A DNA stretch of 64,000 bases from Phalacrocorax aristotelis (lineage: Eukaryota; Chordata; Aves; Suliformes; Phalacrocoracidae): the NCBI RefSeq assembly GCF_949628215.1, contig NC_134276.1, positions 63,222,733-63,286,732 of the forward strand, read 5' to 3'. The notes beneath the pieces were generated by a model. That model saw only the letters and a list, made by a program, of their open reading frames with translations. It had not been told where the DNA came from and did no database searches. The position numbers were made by a program, and so were the translations under genes. Positions 47,560 through 59,600 of the stretch are shown here, in pieces (position 1 is the stretch's first letter; each line of letters opens with the position of its first letter).

Positions 47560-48870
47560 ATTGGCTTGCCAAGTGATCTGATGACAGCTTACTTTCCATA
47601 CTGACAACTGTCTGAGAAAAGAGCTCTGCAGACGAACTGTACACCATCTCTGAAGCAAGCTTCCCACAGCCCAACTTCTCCCCAAGAGCCCATGAGCTCA
47701 ATTTTGGGGAGCACGTGCTGGATATAAGTAGAGGCCAAACACTGGTCTGCAAGATCCTTGATTTGAGAATGCTGTTTTCTCAGTGGAATTTCCCCCATGA
47801 AGTGAAATAACTTACTTAGGGCAGTTAAATAATCAGAAAAAAGGGTCTCATTCATCTTGATTTGAAGGTCAGCCCCAAGGGACACCTGTTGTGCCTTCCT
47901 CTAGTGCAGTTCTGTGTTGCTTAGAGCCAAGGGCTGTAGGTGCTATACCACCATTAATTTAGGGAATATCTTTGGAATCTGTCTTTACAGAAGAGGCTTT
48001 TTGCAGTGTTGCCTATCTTTCCTGGAACCTGTTGTAGAGGAAAGCAACTTAGGCCTGACTCTAGGTGTGCCTAATTTTAGAGTAGAGTTTGGTTGGAGGA
48101 AGAGACTGTCCTGTCTACTGCTACTCAGTGATTTCAAGATGACTAAGGACATTGAGGATATAGCTTGGTGGCTGGCAGTGAATGCCCGTTCAGCAGTGAC
48201 AAGAATACGGTGAGCAATGTATTTGCTCCAGAAGAAAACCCAAACACAATAGAATTAGTTATTGTTGTTATTATTTTTAAGGGAATAATGTATTTCGTTT
48301 TATATTTGTCTTCTATTAGACACTCCCAGAGAACTGGGATTCTCCCTCATGAACTCAGTTTTCTGTCCCTAACATATATACATGCGATTCTATCCCTTAT
48401 TCCCTCCAGAGTAGAGAGCTCTGTTTCTGCATGCTGTTGTGATCTATTCGTACTGATCCCATGGATGGTTCTGCAAGGTATGGAGCATCTGTGTCCTTAG
48501 ACACATTCATGAGAAATAATGGAGACGGCAAACTGTGTAGGACCATCCTCTTCAAGCGGTCTTTAGGCAAGCTCAATTTGCTAATGGGAGAAGACTGAGC
48601 CTGTAGGGTGTCTCCTTGCTGCCTGCTCCTGTGTTGGCACATGAACAAATATGTCTTATGAATAAGGAGGCCAGACCATGGCCTAATTTTCCTCCTTTTG
48701 TTGAGAAGTGCTGGCAGTTACTGATATGAGTCAGACAGAGAATTTTGTGTAGGTCATGGGCGTGCCAGGTTGCTGGTACACATGTGGTAGCATGGGAATG
48801 GGACCAGCCTAGGAAAATCTTGCTAGGTGAGGACTAGTGGATAGGTACTATCCCTCAGGGTCTACCAACC
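47560..48870. other. Non-coding DNA left of the CR1 copy
   Basis: A minus-strand frame of 98 residues (47589-47885) and plus-strand frames at 47914-48500 are open, but I recognise no family. The expected CR1 3' end is not found here. Confidence 0.4.
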
Positions 48871-48872
48871 TA

Positions 48873-50860
48873 GAAGTCCAGAAAAATGACATCTGTAGCT
48901 CTTCCATTGTCCACTGATGTAGTCACTCCATCAGAGAAGGCCACTAGGTTGGTCTGGCAAGACCTGTCCTTGGTGAAGCCACGCCGGCTGTCTTGAATCA
49001 CCACCCTGTCCTCCATGTGCCTTAGCAGAGCTTCTAAGAGGATCTGTTCCTTGATCTTCCCAGGCACAGAGGTGAGGCCAACAGGTTGGTAGTTCCCAGG
49101 GCCTTCCTTTCTATCCTTTTTAAAAATGGGTGCAATGTTTCCCTTTTTCCAGTCATCAGGGACTTCACCTGACTTCCATGACTTTCCAACTGTTATGGAG
49201 GGTGGCTTAGAAATTACATCAGCCAAGTAAGTCCCTCAGGACTCTGGGATGCACCTTGTCAGGTCCCATAGACTTATGTCTGTTCAGGTACCTCAGGTGG
49301 TCACAAATCTGATCTTACAGTGGGAGGGACTTTTCTCCTTAAGTCCCTATCTTGCAGTCCATCCACTCAAGGGGTGTGGGGAAAGAAGTTGCCAGTGAAG
49401 ACTGAGGCAAAAAAGTTGTTGTGTACCTCAGCCTCCTTGTCCGTTGTTACCAGTTTGCCAGTCATGTTCATCAGGGGGGTACACTTTCTTTGACCTTCCT
49501 TTTCTGGCTGAAATACCGGTAGACGCCCTTCTTATTATTCTTTGTGTCCCTTGCCAAGTTCAACTCCAACTGTGCCATGGGCTTCCTGACCCCTTCCCTA
49601 CACAACCAGGCAGCGTGCCTGTACCCTTCCCAGGATATCTGTCCCTGCTTCCGCTGCCTGTATATTTCCTTCTTGCACTTCAGTTTGCTCTTTAGTAGGT
49701 CTTGTCTCATCCATGGCAGTCTCTTGCCTTCCTTTCTTGAATTCTTACACCTGGGGATTGAGAGCTCTTGTGCTGTGTAGAAAGTGTCCTTAGACATCTG
49801 CCAGCTCCGTTCTGCTCCCTTGTCCCTGAGGGGACCTCCTTGTCCCCAGGAGGTCCTATTGACTAACTCTTTGAAGAGCTGGAATTTTGCTTTCCTGGAG
49901 TTCAGGGTCCTGACTTTACTCTTCGTGTGACCCATATCCCTCACGATAGCAAACTCCACTAGTGCAAGATCACTGCTGCCCAGGCTGCCTCCAGTCTTGA
50001 AGTCACCAGTAAGCTTGCTTGTCTTGGTGACCAGCAGGTCCAGTATCGCATCCTCTCTGGTAGGGCTGTCTATTACCTGGCTTAAGAAGTTACCCTTAAT
50101 GCACTCCAAGAATCTCCTGGGTTGTCTCAGCTTGTTGTGCTACTTTTCCAGCAGATGTCGGGATGGTTGAAGTTCCCCAGCAGGATGAAAGCCGGTGAGC
50201 CTGATGCCTCCTGTAGCTGGAGTAAGAAGCTTTTGGCAATAGGCTCCCCTTGATCAGGTGGCCTGCAGTAGACACCAACCACAAAGTTCCCTTTGTTGCC
50301 TCTGTCTCTGATTCTCACCCATAAGCTTTCAACCTGCTTGTGGCTATTCTTCAGAGACAGCTCTTCATATTCTATCCATTTCTTGAGGGCAATACCTCTG
50401 CCCCTCCTTCCTCACCTGTCCCTTCTGAACAGCCTGTAGCCATCGATATCTGCACTCCAGTCATTGGATTCATCCCAGTAATGGCAACTAGGACATAGTT
50501 TTCTAGCAGCACGATGTTGTCCAGCTCCTCCTGTTTGTTGCCCATGCTGTGTGCATCGGTGCAGAGGCACTTCGTCTGGGCTGTCGGCCCTGTCACCTTC
50601 TTAGAGGGACACCCCTTAATTCCTTTGAGGTATTTTGCTGGTGTTTCCCTCTTGGCTCTTATTACCTCAGGAGCGCCCAGTTGTTATCTCCATAAGACTT
50701 CAAAAGTGCTGCAGTGTAGCCAGCACGTCGCAGAGCAAGAGGCTGAGGGTCCTCACTAGCACCCCATCCCTCTAACCTTGGCTTGTCATCCCACATTTTG
50801 TCATGGGCAAGCCCGCTATTACCCCCATCCCTCATCAAGTCTAATCTCCTAAATGCTGAA
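48873..50860 (-). mobile_element. CR1 LINE, ORF2 remnant (endonuclease to early reverse transcriptase), degenerate
   Basis: CR1 is a non-LTR retrotransposon of birds and reptiles whose ORF2 encodes an endonuclease and a reverse transcriptase. Reading the minus strand from about 50860 down: the region upstream of the endonuclease (TGGGCGCTCCTGAGGTAATA near 50680), endonuclease pieces (CSMGNKQEEL-like, then RIRDRGNKGNFVVGVYCRPP at about 50318, and GNFNHPDICW), a long central frame (49471-50109; SKVRTLNSRKAKFQLFKELV, QLELNLARDTKNNKKGVYRY), and the first reverse-transcriptase blocks (48870-49226; [44 protein letters not shown]). Frames change several times, so it is inactive. Similarity stops abruptly after LDF, before the catalytic core. 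The 3' end of the element is missing. Confidence 0.93.
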
Positions 50861-50869
50861 AGTAGTATT

Positions 50870-53065
50870 CCGGTTTCCTAGTCTTTGTGGAATCTATCCC
50901 TTTTAGAATAAAACTAATAGAGGTTTCATTTGAAGATGATGTCATGAGTACCTTGAAACTTCACATGAACACCTTGCCTCACATCTTAGTTGTAATCCAA
51001 AAAGATCACCGTTTCTCATCAGAGTGAGGTTGCCGTTTTTCTAATTTTAAATGACATCAGCTTTTGGAACAGAACTAATTTATCCAGGAAAAAATTGATT
51101 TATTGTTTTACAGCAATACAGACTTTATATTTTCTTTTGTTAATTTATCAGCAAGGCTCCCATTGTTTTTTTACTGATGATAAATTACACTTTTTTATGG
51201 AGTGCCGAGTCATACTAATTTCCTTGTTCCAATTTCATTAACTTCCTGGTAGTATTGTCTGGAGCAACCAGATGCTGATGTGTAATCCAACTGTTTCCCT
51301 AGTATGTGGGAAGCAGTAAACTTTTTGTTTATCTTGTAAACAGTTCTGGCTATATATCTTTGGCTGTTTCTTTCCCATGGCCAGATTAAGATTGGCATAA
51401 ACTGCATTCTCATTGGCACCATGTAGTGCCTAGAAACAGGGACAAAAACATCCTAGACCTATGTCATTAGTCTGGTTCACAGAAGTTGAGTGGCTTTGCT
51501 TTGTTTTTAAATCTGGCTGGGTTATGCTATTTTTATATCTAATCTCTACATGAACAGTGTCTGAGAAGCTGGAACTTTAAAGTTGATCATAAAATTAAAT
51601 ATATTTTTCTAGAACCTTGCTTAAAATCTTCTGCAAAAGAGCAATATTAACATTTAAAGCCAATGGAAAAATATTAAACAAGATATTGCAGAGAGACATT
51701 TTCTTATTTCTCATTAATATATAGCAATTGCCAAGTCAAAGATAACAAGTTAATAATTTTAAGTGAGTGCTGTAAGAAATAGTCAGGCATTTTGCATCTA
51801 TTGCAAATATATACTGTTCAAAAATGTTATTTTGGTGAGCACCAACCTATATTGGGGTAAATGTATGGTTTTTATATAAAATCGATCAAGAACTAGTTCA
51901 GATTAACACTTTTGTTTTTGAACATCTCTTTCAAAATTTTTCAGATGGTTCTTGGGCTAGTCTTGAAAGGGTTTGAAGTCTTGAATTACTGTTTTTATTG
52001 GTGTAACCAGAAATATCAGGGCCATAATCAATTACCTATGCATCACATTCGTAAGTTGCTTTAACATTTTGGGATGAAATATCTTTGTTTTACTTAAGAT
52101 TACTTTAAAATACATCAACATCTGACATTCTGTCCAAGTTATTCTGTCAAAGCTGGATATTTTTAACAACAGCAAATATGAGTAACTGAACAGCTATTGC
52201 AATAAGATGTGTTTGCATTTTCTAAGTGTTGAAATAGTTACTTGAAAAGAGAGGGGAAAAAAGCAATGTGTTGTTCCTAGTTTGGAATTTCTTTGCCTTA
52301 GGTACTTTGAGACATGTTTTATGAAAGACCATGCTGATAAAAGTTTGACAGTGCCACTTTCATTGAGGTGTCCTTACTTGAGCATCCACAACCCGAGTCA
52401 CAATTTGAAATATTTAATTTTTTAAGTTTTAGTCTTGCTAATAATGTTTTTTGGAAGTTAGATCTGAACAACTTGAATTTAAACTCCTGAACTATATTTG
52501 CAGGACTGGCGTTATCTTATTCTGTGACTGTTTAGTGCCCCTTTGCTTTATTTTAACTGGCTCAGAAATAGGCACTCTAACTTTGCTTACATGACCAGAT
52601 TGTGATTGGCATTCAGGCTGATTTTTAGAGTGTGGCACATTTATAATGTTTCTTTTAGATGCAGCAAGATTGTGAAGTTGGCTGCAACTATATATAACTA
52701 TATATGCAATATAACCACTTGCAGATCTAGATTCAGTATTGAGGCATACATAAATTAGGCACTGAAATTCTTCCCTTTTGGGTGCCCAGACATGTGGTGG
52801 GCCAGAACTGGACACCAACGATTCCTATACAATGTGCAGGGAGATCACAGAAAGGGGAGCAGGAGGGAAGAGGGAGGATTGTCATCTGTGTGAAAGGCCA
52901 CCTTGGAAGAACGTAAGTGGACTTTGGAGCTTGGGAGTTGTTCTCAATTTAGTTTAGGTATAGCCTCTGAGAGCCCACGTGGCTTTGCAGAGGGCCTCCA
53001 GAGCTAGGAAATAGACAATAATGAGTACAGTGACATATTTAGAAACTCTCTCCTCTATTACCTGT
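50870..53065. other. Non-coding AT-rich DNA
   Basis: No gene, RNA or named repeat recognised. Confidence 0.45.
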
Positions 53066-53071
53066 TTCTAG

Positions 53072-53330
53072 GCTGCGGGTGGCACCTCCATCAACTCCAG
53101 TCCCAGAGTTCAGAAGCCACTGCTAAGAGGTGTTGTCCTCATATGCATCATGGAAACAGCAGAAAAGAATTTACACCATGTTTTCTTAAGTTTGTAGGTT
53201 TTTAATGACTTTTTACAATGTAGCCAATACTACAGGAGCCGTGCTTCATGGCTCTCCTCTGATAATCTGGAAGTCAGGATTTTTGCTGCAAAATAGGCTG
53301 AAAAACTTGAGAATGCTCTTTCTTGCCCAG
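53072..53330 (+). ncRNA. Candidate noncoding exon with strong splice sites
   Basis: Upstream is a long pyrimidine tract with acceptor CTCTCCTCTATTACCTGTTTCTAG ending at 53071, and downstream an almost ideal donor TTGCCCAG|GTAAGTTT at 53330/53331. A second acceptor (TTAAGTTTGTAG, ending 53197) could shorten it. A 42-codon frame from 53205 stays open to the donor but would hit a stop at once in the next candidate exon. An untranslated or long-noncoding exon is therefore more likely than a protein-coding one. Confidence 0.35.
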
Positions 53331-55109
53331 GTAAGTTTAACTATCCTGACAGTTAGGTGGCAGCTCAATTTGAAATTGTTATTTTGTACACAGGCCTTTC
53401 CATTGGCCTATGTTTTGCTTTAGATGCCTGCATCCTCACTAGGACCTCACTCCTAGTTTTGTCTACAAAGTGCAGTAAATTGGGCTACAGAAATACTGGA
53501 ACTGGTTTCTCAGAAAAATAAGCTAGTCTGGCTGGAATATCTCCATGTCACAAGTATACTAACTCTCCTGATTTGGATAGTTTATTTAGTCAGCTGTTGT
53601 TAGATGGAACTGAGCCATGAAGTGTAGAAGTATTCTGTTGTATCCAGAAATTATGAGATTGGAAGCAAGCGCAGTTCTACTAGGGCAACTCAAGCAATGC
53701 CAAAATCGCTATTATTATGGAAGTTCAAAATTTACTGCTTGCGAACTAGTTATTAGTTTGGTTCGTAGACTGCCTGCCAGAATGGGCATGGCCAGTGGAA
53801 GTTTTTACTATTGTTTCTTTTTGTTTCAACAATGAAAAAGAACCAAGACATTGGATTTAATGTTTTAATAATGCTTTGGGTTGAATTTTTCATTTAAAAA
53901 TTTATTTATAGTTAAAAATGCTTCTGTGTCTCATAAAAGTAGTAGTCATGAACACCAGGGTTACATGAACTGATGTTTTTATTCAGCTGCAACTATTTTA
54001 ATCAATGTTATTTATACACTTGTATATACACTTATTTGCAGATATTTCTTAAAAGTAAGAGCAATAGGGATGAAAGTATTTAAATTCTGATAGTAAACAT
54101 TTTACTGGAAGAAAAGTGCACACAACTTGTATTAACAAAAGTAATTACTACATTAGATGCAGATCTTTTAATTTTACTACTAGAAGGTAAAATTAGGAGA
54201 CTCATATTCTGTATTTTCTAATCTGTTGATATTTTTCCATAGATTTGTTTTAAAATTGACTGAATCAGACCTTGTTCTTCTAATCAGATTAGCATTGCAG
54301 GTATTTTTAAAATTTCTGATGACAGGGGTAGTTGGTATCTTCTAATATATTTTTTTAAATAATACAACTGTATTATGAAAGTAATAACTGAAAATAATAA
54401 TTGCTGTGTTAAAATTTTCATACAGCTACTGCTTAACAGTCCAGTCCTGTAGGAATTTATTAAAAAATGTGTAGTCTTCATTTAAAGGTGCTCCACAAAA
54501 TGGATCTGACTAAAGCCAATGGAACTGCAAATATGAGCATTTTAGAAATGTTTATATCCTGCCTGTAGGGAAATTGTCACACTGTAAGAAATTATGGTTT
54601 CAACAAAAGAAACAAGTTCAATACATGCAGTAAATGAGACAACTCTTAGTTATCTTTTCTGCTAAATACTTAAGCAGGGCTTAATTCAGGCATGTTGGTT
54701 TGAAAATGTTAATGTAATCTCTTTTTCTCTCAATATTGCAATACTTTTGTAGATACTGCATTGTATTCCTTTGTGCGATCTGATGTGGTAGTGATGGTTA
54801 GCATCTCTTCCACAGAGGGAAATAAGATGGTCAGAGCCTGGTCTTTGTGAGGGAACAAAGTGTGGGGGAGCTGGAAGGGAAGGTGGAGGCAGTACTGAAC
54901 TGAATGCGTAAGTCTGCTGAAAGTTTTGAATGCATGCAATATAAAGACAATGTTGTGGGCTTTTTTTTTTTCTTCTCTTGGCTGGTCATACTAGAATAGA
55001 ATGAAAAAATGAAGTCTACTGCAGCCACCTTGTCTTTTCCTGTCAATTGCCTTTTTTTTTAAAAAGAAAAAAATGGGTTTGGTACGTAGAAATCTGTTTT
55101 GCAAACAAA

Positions 55110-55172
55110 AGGTCATAATAAGGTCATAATTAGAACTGAGGAACATTAGAAGGTCATAATAGAACTGAGGAA
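55110..55172 (+). repeat. Imperfect 22-23 bp tandem duplication
   Basis: AGGTCATAAT occurs at 55110-55119, 55121-55130 and 55151-55160. The last two continue as (T)AGAACTGAGGAA. A half unit is followed by two near-identical units separated by seven bases. Confidence 0.9.
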
Positions 55173-56281
55173 AGGAACTCAGAAAATGCCCCTCGCCGAA
55201 GAGTGGTATTGTTAATTGCCTCTCCTACTGTAAAATTCTGGTGTCTGAGGAAAGCTGGAAGAGCTACAAGTAGTGTTTTAATCTGTCTTCAAGCAGTGGG
55301 TGCCAGCAAAGATAGAAGACAGCCAGCAGTATGTTTTTTTGTTTTTAGACTTTCTTTTCTGACACCAGCTGGCACTGAAGCACTTGATGTGTTTAACAGG
55401 CAGGAAGGATAGCTATGAAATGGTTTAAAATAAGTTTGAGGAGTACTGAAATCTGTGTAAAAACTAAACATGTGAAAGATGTTTCTATATTTGATAGGAG
55501 CTGTAGATGAAAAGCGGAGCATTTGTGACTGTTTAGAGGTTGAACATCCTCAATTTTGAGAGGCTGAATCCCTGGTGATAGGCCAGATTTAACTGCAATC
55601 TGGAACAAAAATCTCTAGAAAATGTGCTGTTGAGATATCCAGAATTAACCCTTGGCAAAGCAAGCACAGTTACATTCCTCGTTGGTTTGGGGATGTGGTT
55701 ATGATTTATAGCTGTGCTTTGCTTCATTTTTGTTAATCCTTGTTCTCTGCCATGATAGAGATATGGAGTTTATTAATTACATTTGTGGGTAAGATTTCTC
55801 TTTGCTTTGTTTGGATGCTGCGGAGGGTCTGTGCAAATTCACGCGTAGAGAAGGACTGTTTTGATTAACAGTTTTTTGGGACTTAAATGCTTTGCTCTTA
55901 TCCTGCACTGCCTAGCCTTTCCCTTTTGGAAAATGAGTGTGAGAAGGTAGTTCTATAAATCTAAATAAGAATTGGCTCAAGTGGATAGTCCATCTTGGAC
56001 GTATTCTAATCTGGCTTTTAGATTTTATCTGGCGCTGAGGTTATTTGTGTCTCTAGCACAGTTACCTGCAAATTTTGACCCTTTTACATATGCTAGATCT
56101 CTCAGCTGCTGTTATAAAGGAAAATTCAGTTTTTCCTTGGAGTGATTTTCATATGTACATTTGACTACAAGTGTGCAGGAGACTTATAAGAGTGAGCTTG
56201 GAGATATTTTGTTTGGCAGTAGCATATAGCATGCATACGTATAAACTGAGATTTACATTTGTGCCAAAATAAGACATGCCC

Positions 56282-56302
56282 ATGGTTCATATCATGAACC
56301 AT
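56282..56302. repeat. Short palindrome (9-bp arms, 3-bp spacer)
   Basis: ATGGTTCAT, spacer ATC, then ATGAACCAT: perfect 9-base arms. The half site AGAACA-like pattern is absent, so it is not a steroid-receptor element. Confidence 0.9.
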
Positions 56303-56611
56303 ATCAGATTTCCAGCCAAGCCAACAGATTCATGGTACATTTTTCTGAAAATCTCATCACCAACTGTAGAATTCTCTCTCCACTTTTTGGACAAAAACCT
56401 GGTTTTATTTTTAATACAAACACAATAAAATTTTATGTAGTCTGTCACCATAATAGAGAGAATCACATGTAAAACTTGTCAGATAGACGTGAAATGTGTA
56501 GAGATTTGATGGTGGGCTGGACTGAGAAAGTACTCCAGCAGATTTTGAGCAACATTGGCAGCTTAACTGAAAAGATTAATGTTTAACTGATTTTTTTGTT
56601 TTGTTTTGCAG

Positions 56612-56685
56612 TAGCTGGAAGCAGTATATACAACATGCTAATTTGTATAGGCAGTATGTATGAAAGAACATCAGCAGGTGTACAG
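56612..56685 (+). ncRNA. Candidate 74-bp exon with strong splice sites
   Basis: The acceptor TTTTTTTGTTTTGTTTTGCAG ends at 56611 and the donor GTGTACAG|GTAAGTAA is at 56685/56686; both are close to consensus. The exon begins TAGCTGG. One of three frames is open (GSSIYNMLICIGSMYERTSA and onward) but too short to judge. Together with 53072-53330 it may belong to a plus-strand noncoding RNA in the desert. No promoter or polyadenylation site is assigned. Confidence 0.35.
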
Positions 56686-56689
56686 GTAA

Positions 56690-59600
56690 GTAACCTTCTA
56701 CTGTATATGGAGGGAAAATTATTTGTTGGTGATGGGTAGTTCTGTATTGTCAACTCATCAGCAGGAGATTTGAAATGTCATCCCACCTCTCATATTCCTC
56801 ACAAAATTCAAAATAAGCATTCACAAACTAAGGAAGAGGTGAACAATTTTTAGTTATGTAGAATAAACCATTTAAAACATTAATAAAGGCAATTAAAATA
56901 ATTAGTCATCAGAATTTACAAGCATTAGTTTTCAAAAAGAAAAAATAATGGGTATAGTAGTAACAAATGCATTTTTAAAGTGCTTATGTTGATACTTGAT
57001 TGGTTTTTTTTCTGATTCTGCTAATAAGTGTGACCTGTTTTAAGTTGCAGAAAACCCATTCAGACAAAAGGCATATTTAAGGACTAAATTATTCCCCCCC
57101 CCCTTTACTTTCAGCTATTAAGTAATTGTAACATGTGGAACAAATAAGGGACTACCGTAAGATATGCCTACAGAGCTGTAGATATCACTGGTTTTATGGG
57201 CTGGTAAGCATATATGGTAAAAGCTGGCTGAGAATATTCCTCACCCTTTGGACTATTGACTGGTGAATGTAAGTGATCTGAAAATTAACTGATAAATAAT
57301 GGAGATTTTTTTTTGTAGGCATCCTTAATTAATGTAGGTTTTTGAAGGCTTCCATTTCTTTTGTATTGCGCATTGAGTGTTTTTCTGATGTTACTGCAGA
57401 ATGGCTTGTGATGTGTGAGAAATGGAAAGACCTGATGTTTCAACCTTTCTGCTTTAACTTATATTGCATGTTTATTTGCCATGTTTTATGAGACTACAGT
57501 CATCGTAGCCCCCTTCGGTAGCATCACTATGGTGTCTGTAAAAATCTATAACTGGTTTAGGAAGAAAAATGTTGAAGGGAGAACACGTTTAAAAGGAGTT
57601 GAAACAATACGTTCATTAATGGAGGGAAAGCAAGAGAATATGCCGGGCATAAAACCATGAAAATTGAAAACTTGGCAAATGGTATAAGTTTCATATGAAG
57701 TTTTAAGTAACGGCATTTGGCTCTATAGTTTTCAGAACTTCAGACGAAACACTTGCAAAAAGAGAAAATTATCACTTTTTGACAAGGAGAGCAATTTGGA
57801 CTTTGAATTAACAGTGAACTAAAGGAAGATAATAGGTGTGAATTTAAACTAATTGGTGTTTCAGATCATTAAGCTGCTTGAAAATAACATGTGTGGTGAG
57901 AACTGTAGAAGTTAAGTTTCTCTTAAATGCCTAATTAAGCACAGTTCTGTCCTACAAGGGAGAGAAAAAAAATGTTATGTCACTTGCTGCTTTGTACTCA
58001 ACCGACAGATTTAAATGGACAGTCAGTCAAAAGATTTAGCTTCTGTGTGGTAAAGTTCTCCTTTTGGTTAGGCTGATCTACTTGTCCAAGAAGGAGTGAT
58101 GCCCTGACGCATGCAGCTATAGGCATAAAGATGGGCACAGGTATAATCAAGGTTGTTCAGAAAACATTGTGTAAATGAGAACAAACAGGTGGTTGGCACA
58201 ACTAATGAGCATTTTCAGGTGCATGATTAATGTGGGTGCAGAAGTCCTGTAGCTGGGTGTCTAAAATGCCTCGCTCCCTGTGCTCTGATTTAAGCACACA
58301 CATATGTGAGTTAGGATACAACAAAGATATTAAAAATTATTTTTTCACTGGAGAAATATCCATTAAAAAGCATGGAAGAAGCTCCCTTCTACTCCATTGA
58401 AAAAGGTCTGACAGTTGTTAAACTTATGTAAAATAAATTGGACAATTTGACATGTAAGATCCTTTGCTTTCCAACAAACTATTGAGCTCACTGGCCACAA
58501 TCCAACAGAGAAAAGAGAATGTGCAGAATAAACACTGTCTATAGCAGGTGGAGGTAATGCATTATTACGCACAACTGCTGTTTTGTGTTGTGTAACCTGG
58601 GGACAATTTAGCAGACAATTTTGTACGTAGAAAAATCATGGTTTATGCAGAAAAGGAGAACCACGGATAATGAATTGTCTACATCTGAAAATACCACACT
58701 AGATCTGAAACACATGTCCTACCACACTGTCTTATGATTTCAAAAGCAGAGGAAGGAAGAGAGATTATTAAATTTAATTTCACTCCCTCAAATCACTTTA
58801 AAACAGATGTTTAAAACCAAAAACTTATCCCTTCTTTCCAGTGTTTATTCTTCAATATTGTAGTCACAATGTTTTGTCACTCAAGACCAAACATACAAAC
58901 AGTGGCCTTTATTCACCATGCAACTAAGAAAAAAGTGCTGTAATTTTGTGGATGCAAACCTCAATTTAACTGTAAAAATAATAAGATACAATACAATACA
59001 ATAAAATACAATAAAATGCAAACAAAACACAACTCTGCTGTGAGAAGCATGGGTTGTATGTGTGTACCTGTATGTGCACAGGGGTGGCTGTCTGGTTCCA
59101 GGGGAAGCTGATCCCTGAGGCTTTTCTTCCCCAATAGATTTTTACCCTCAGTTCCACACAATCAAGTACTGATATTTTTAAGGGAATATGGGTTAGCCGA
59201 GGTGTGCATTATACATTTAAGAAGCCAGGAGTCATCTGATGTATTTTTTTCAAGACCGAAGCATACAGAGTGATTCATTGCGCAGTTTAGGTTGTTGTGA
59301 GCAAAACGGAAATTTATTAACATTTTCAGACTGCTGACGTTTTGTGCAAATGAGTCAGTTGCCTTCACGTTCCTACAAAACTGGAAAGGGAAAATTAGGT
59401 GGACGCTCAGGTACGAGCATGGAGTCCAACAGACTTGGCTGGAGTACTAGAGCCTACACCACCACATCACCAATAGGTTACTGCAGTTCTGTGTTTCCAA
59501 CTTTGAGATGTAAAGGCAGAGGAAACAACTGGTCTCCCATGCAATATGTTTTGCTGATTTCATCCAATTTCATAATTATCAGTGATAGCACTTTTTCTTC

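Larger units (their letters stand above)
53335..56605. other. Non-coding AT-rich DNA
   Basis: Would be an intron if the flanking candidate exons are joined. Contains the small tandem duplication at 55110-55172 and a short palindrome at 56282-56302; otherwise nothing recognised. Confidence 0.4.

Noticed and set aside
47589..47885. 98-residue minus-strand frame as a possible transposase or retroelement gene
   Set aside because: I could not match it to any family and it has no splice or start support; most likely chance.
49444..49780. Plus-strand hydrophobic frames of about 80 residues
   Set aside because: They are antisense to the CR1 ORF2 remnant.
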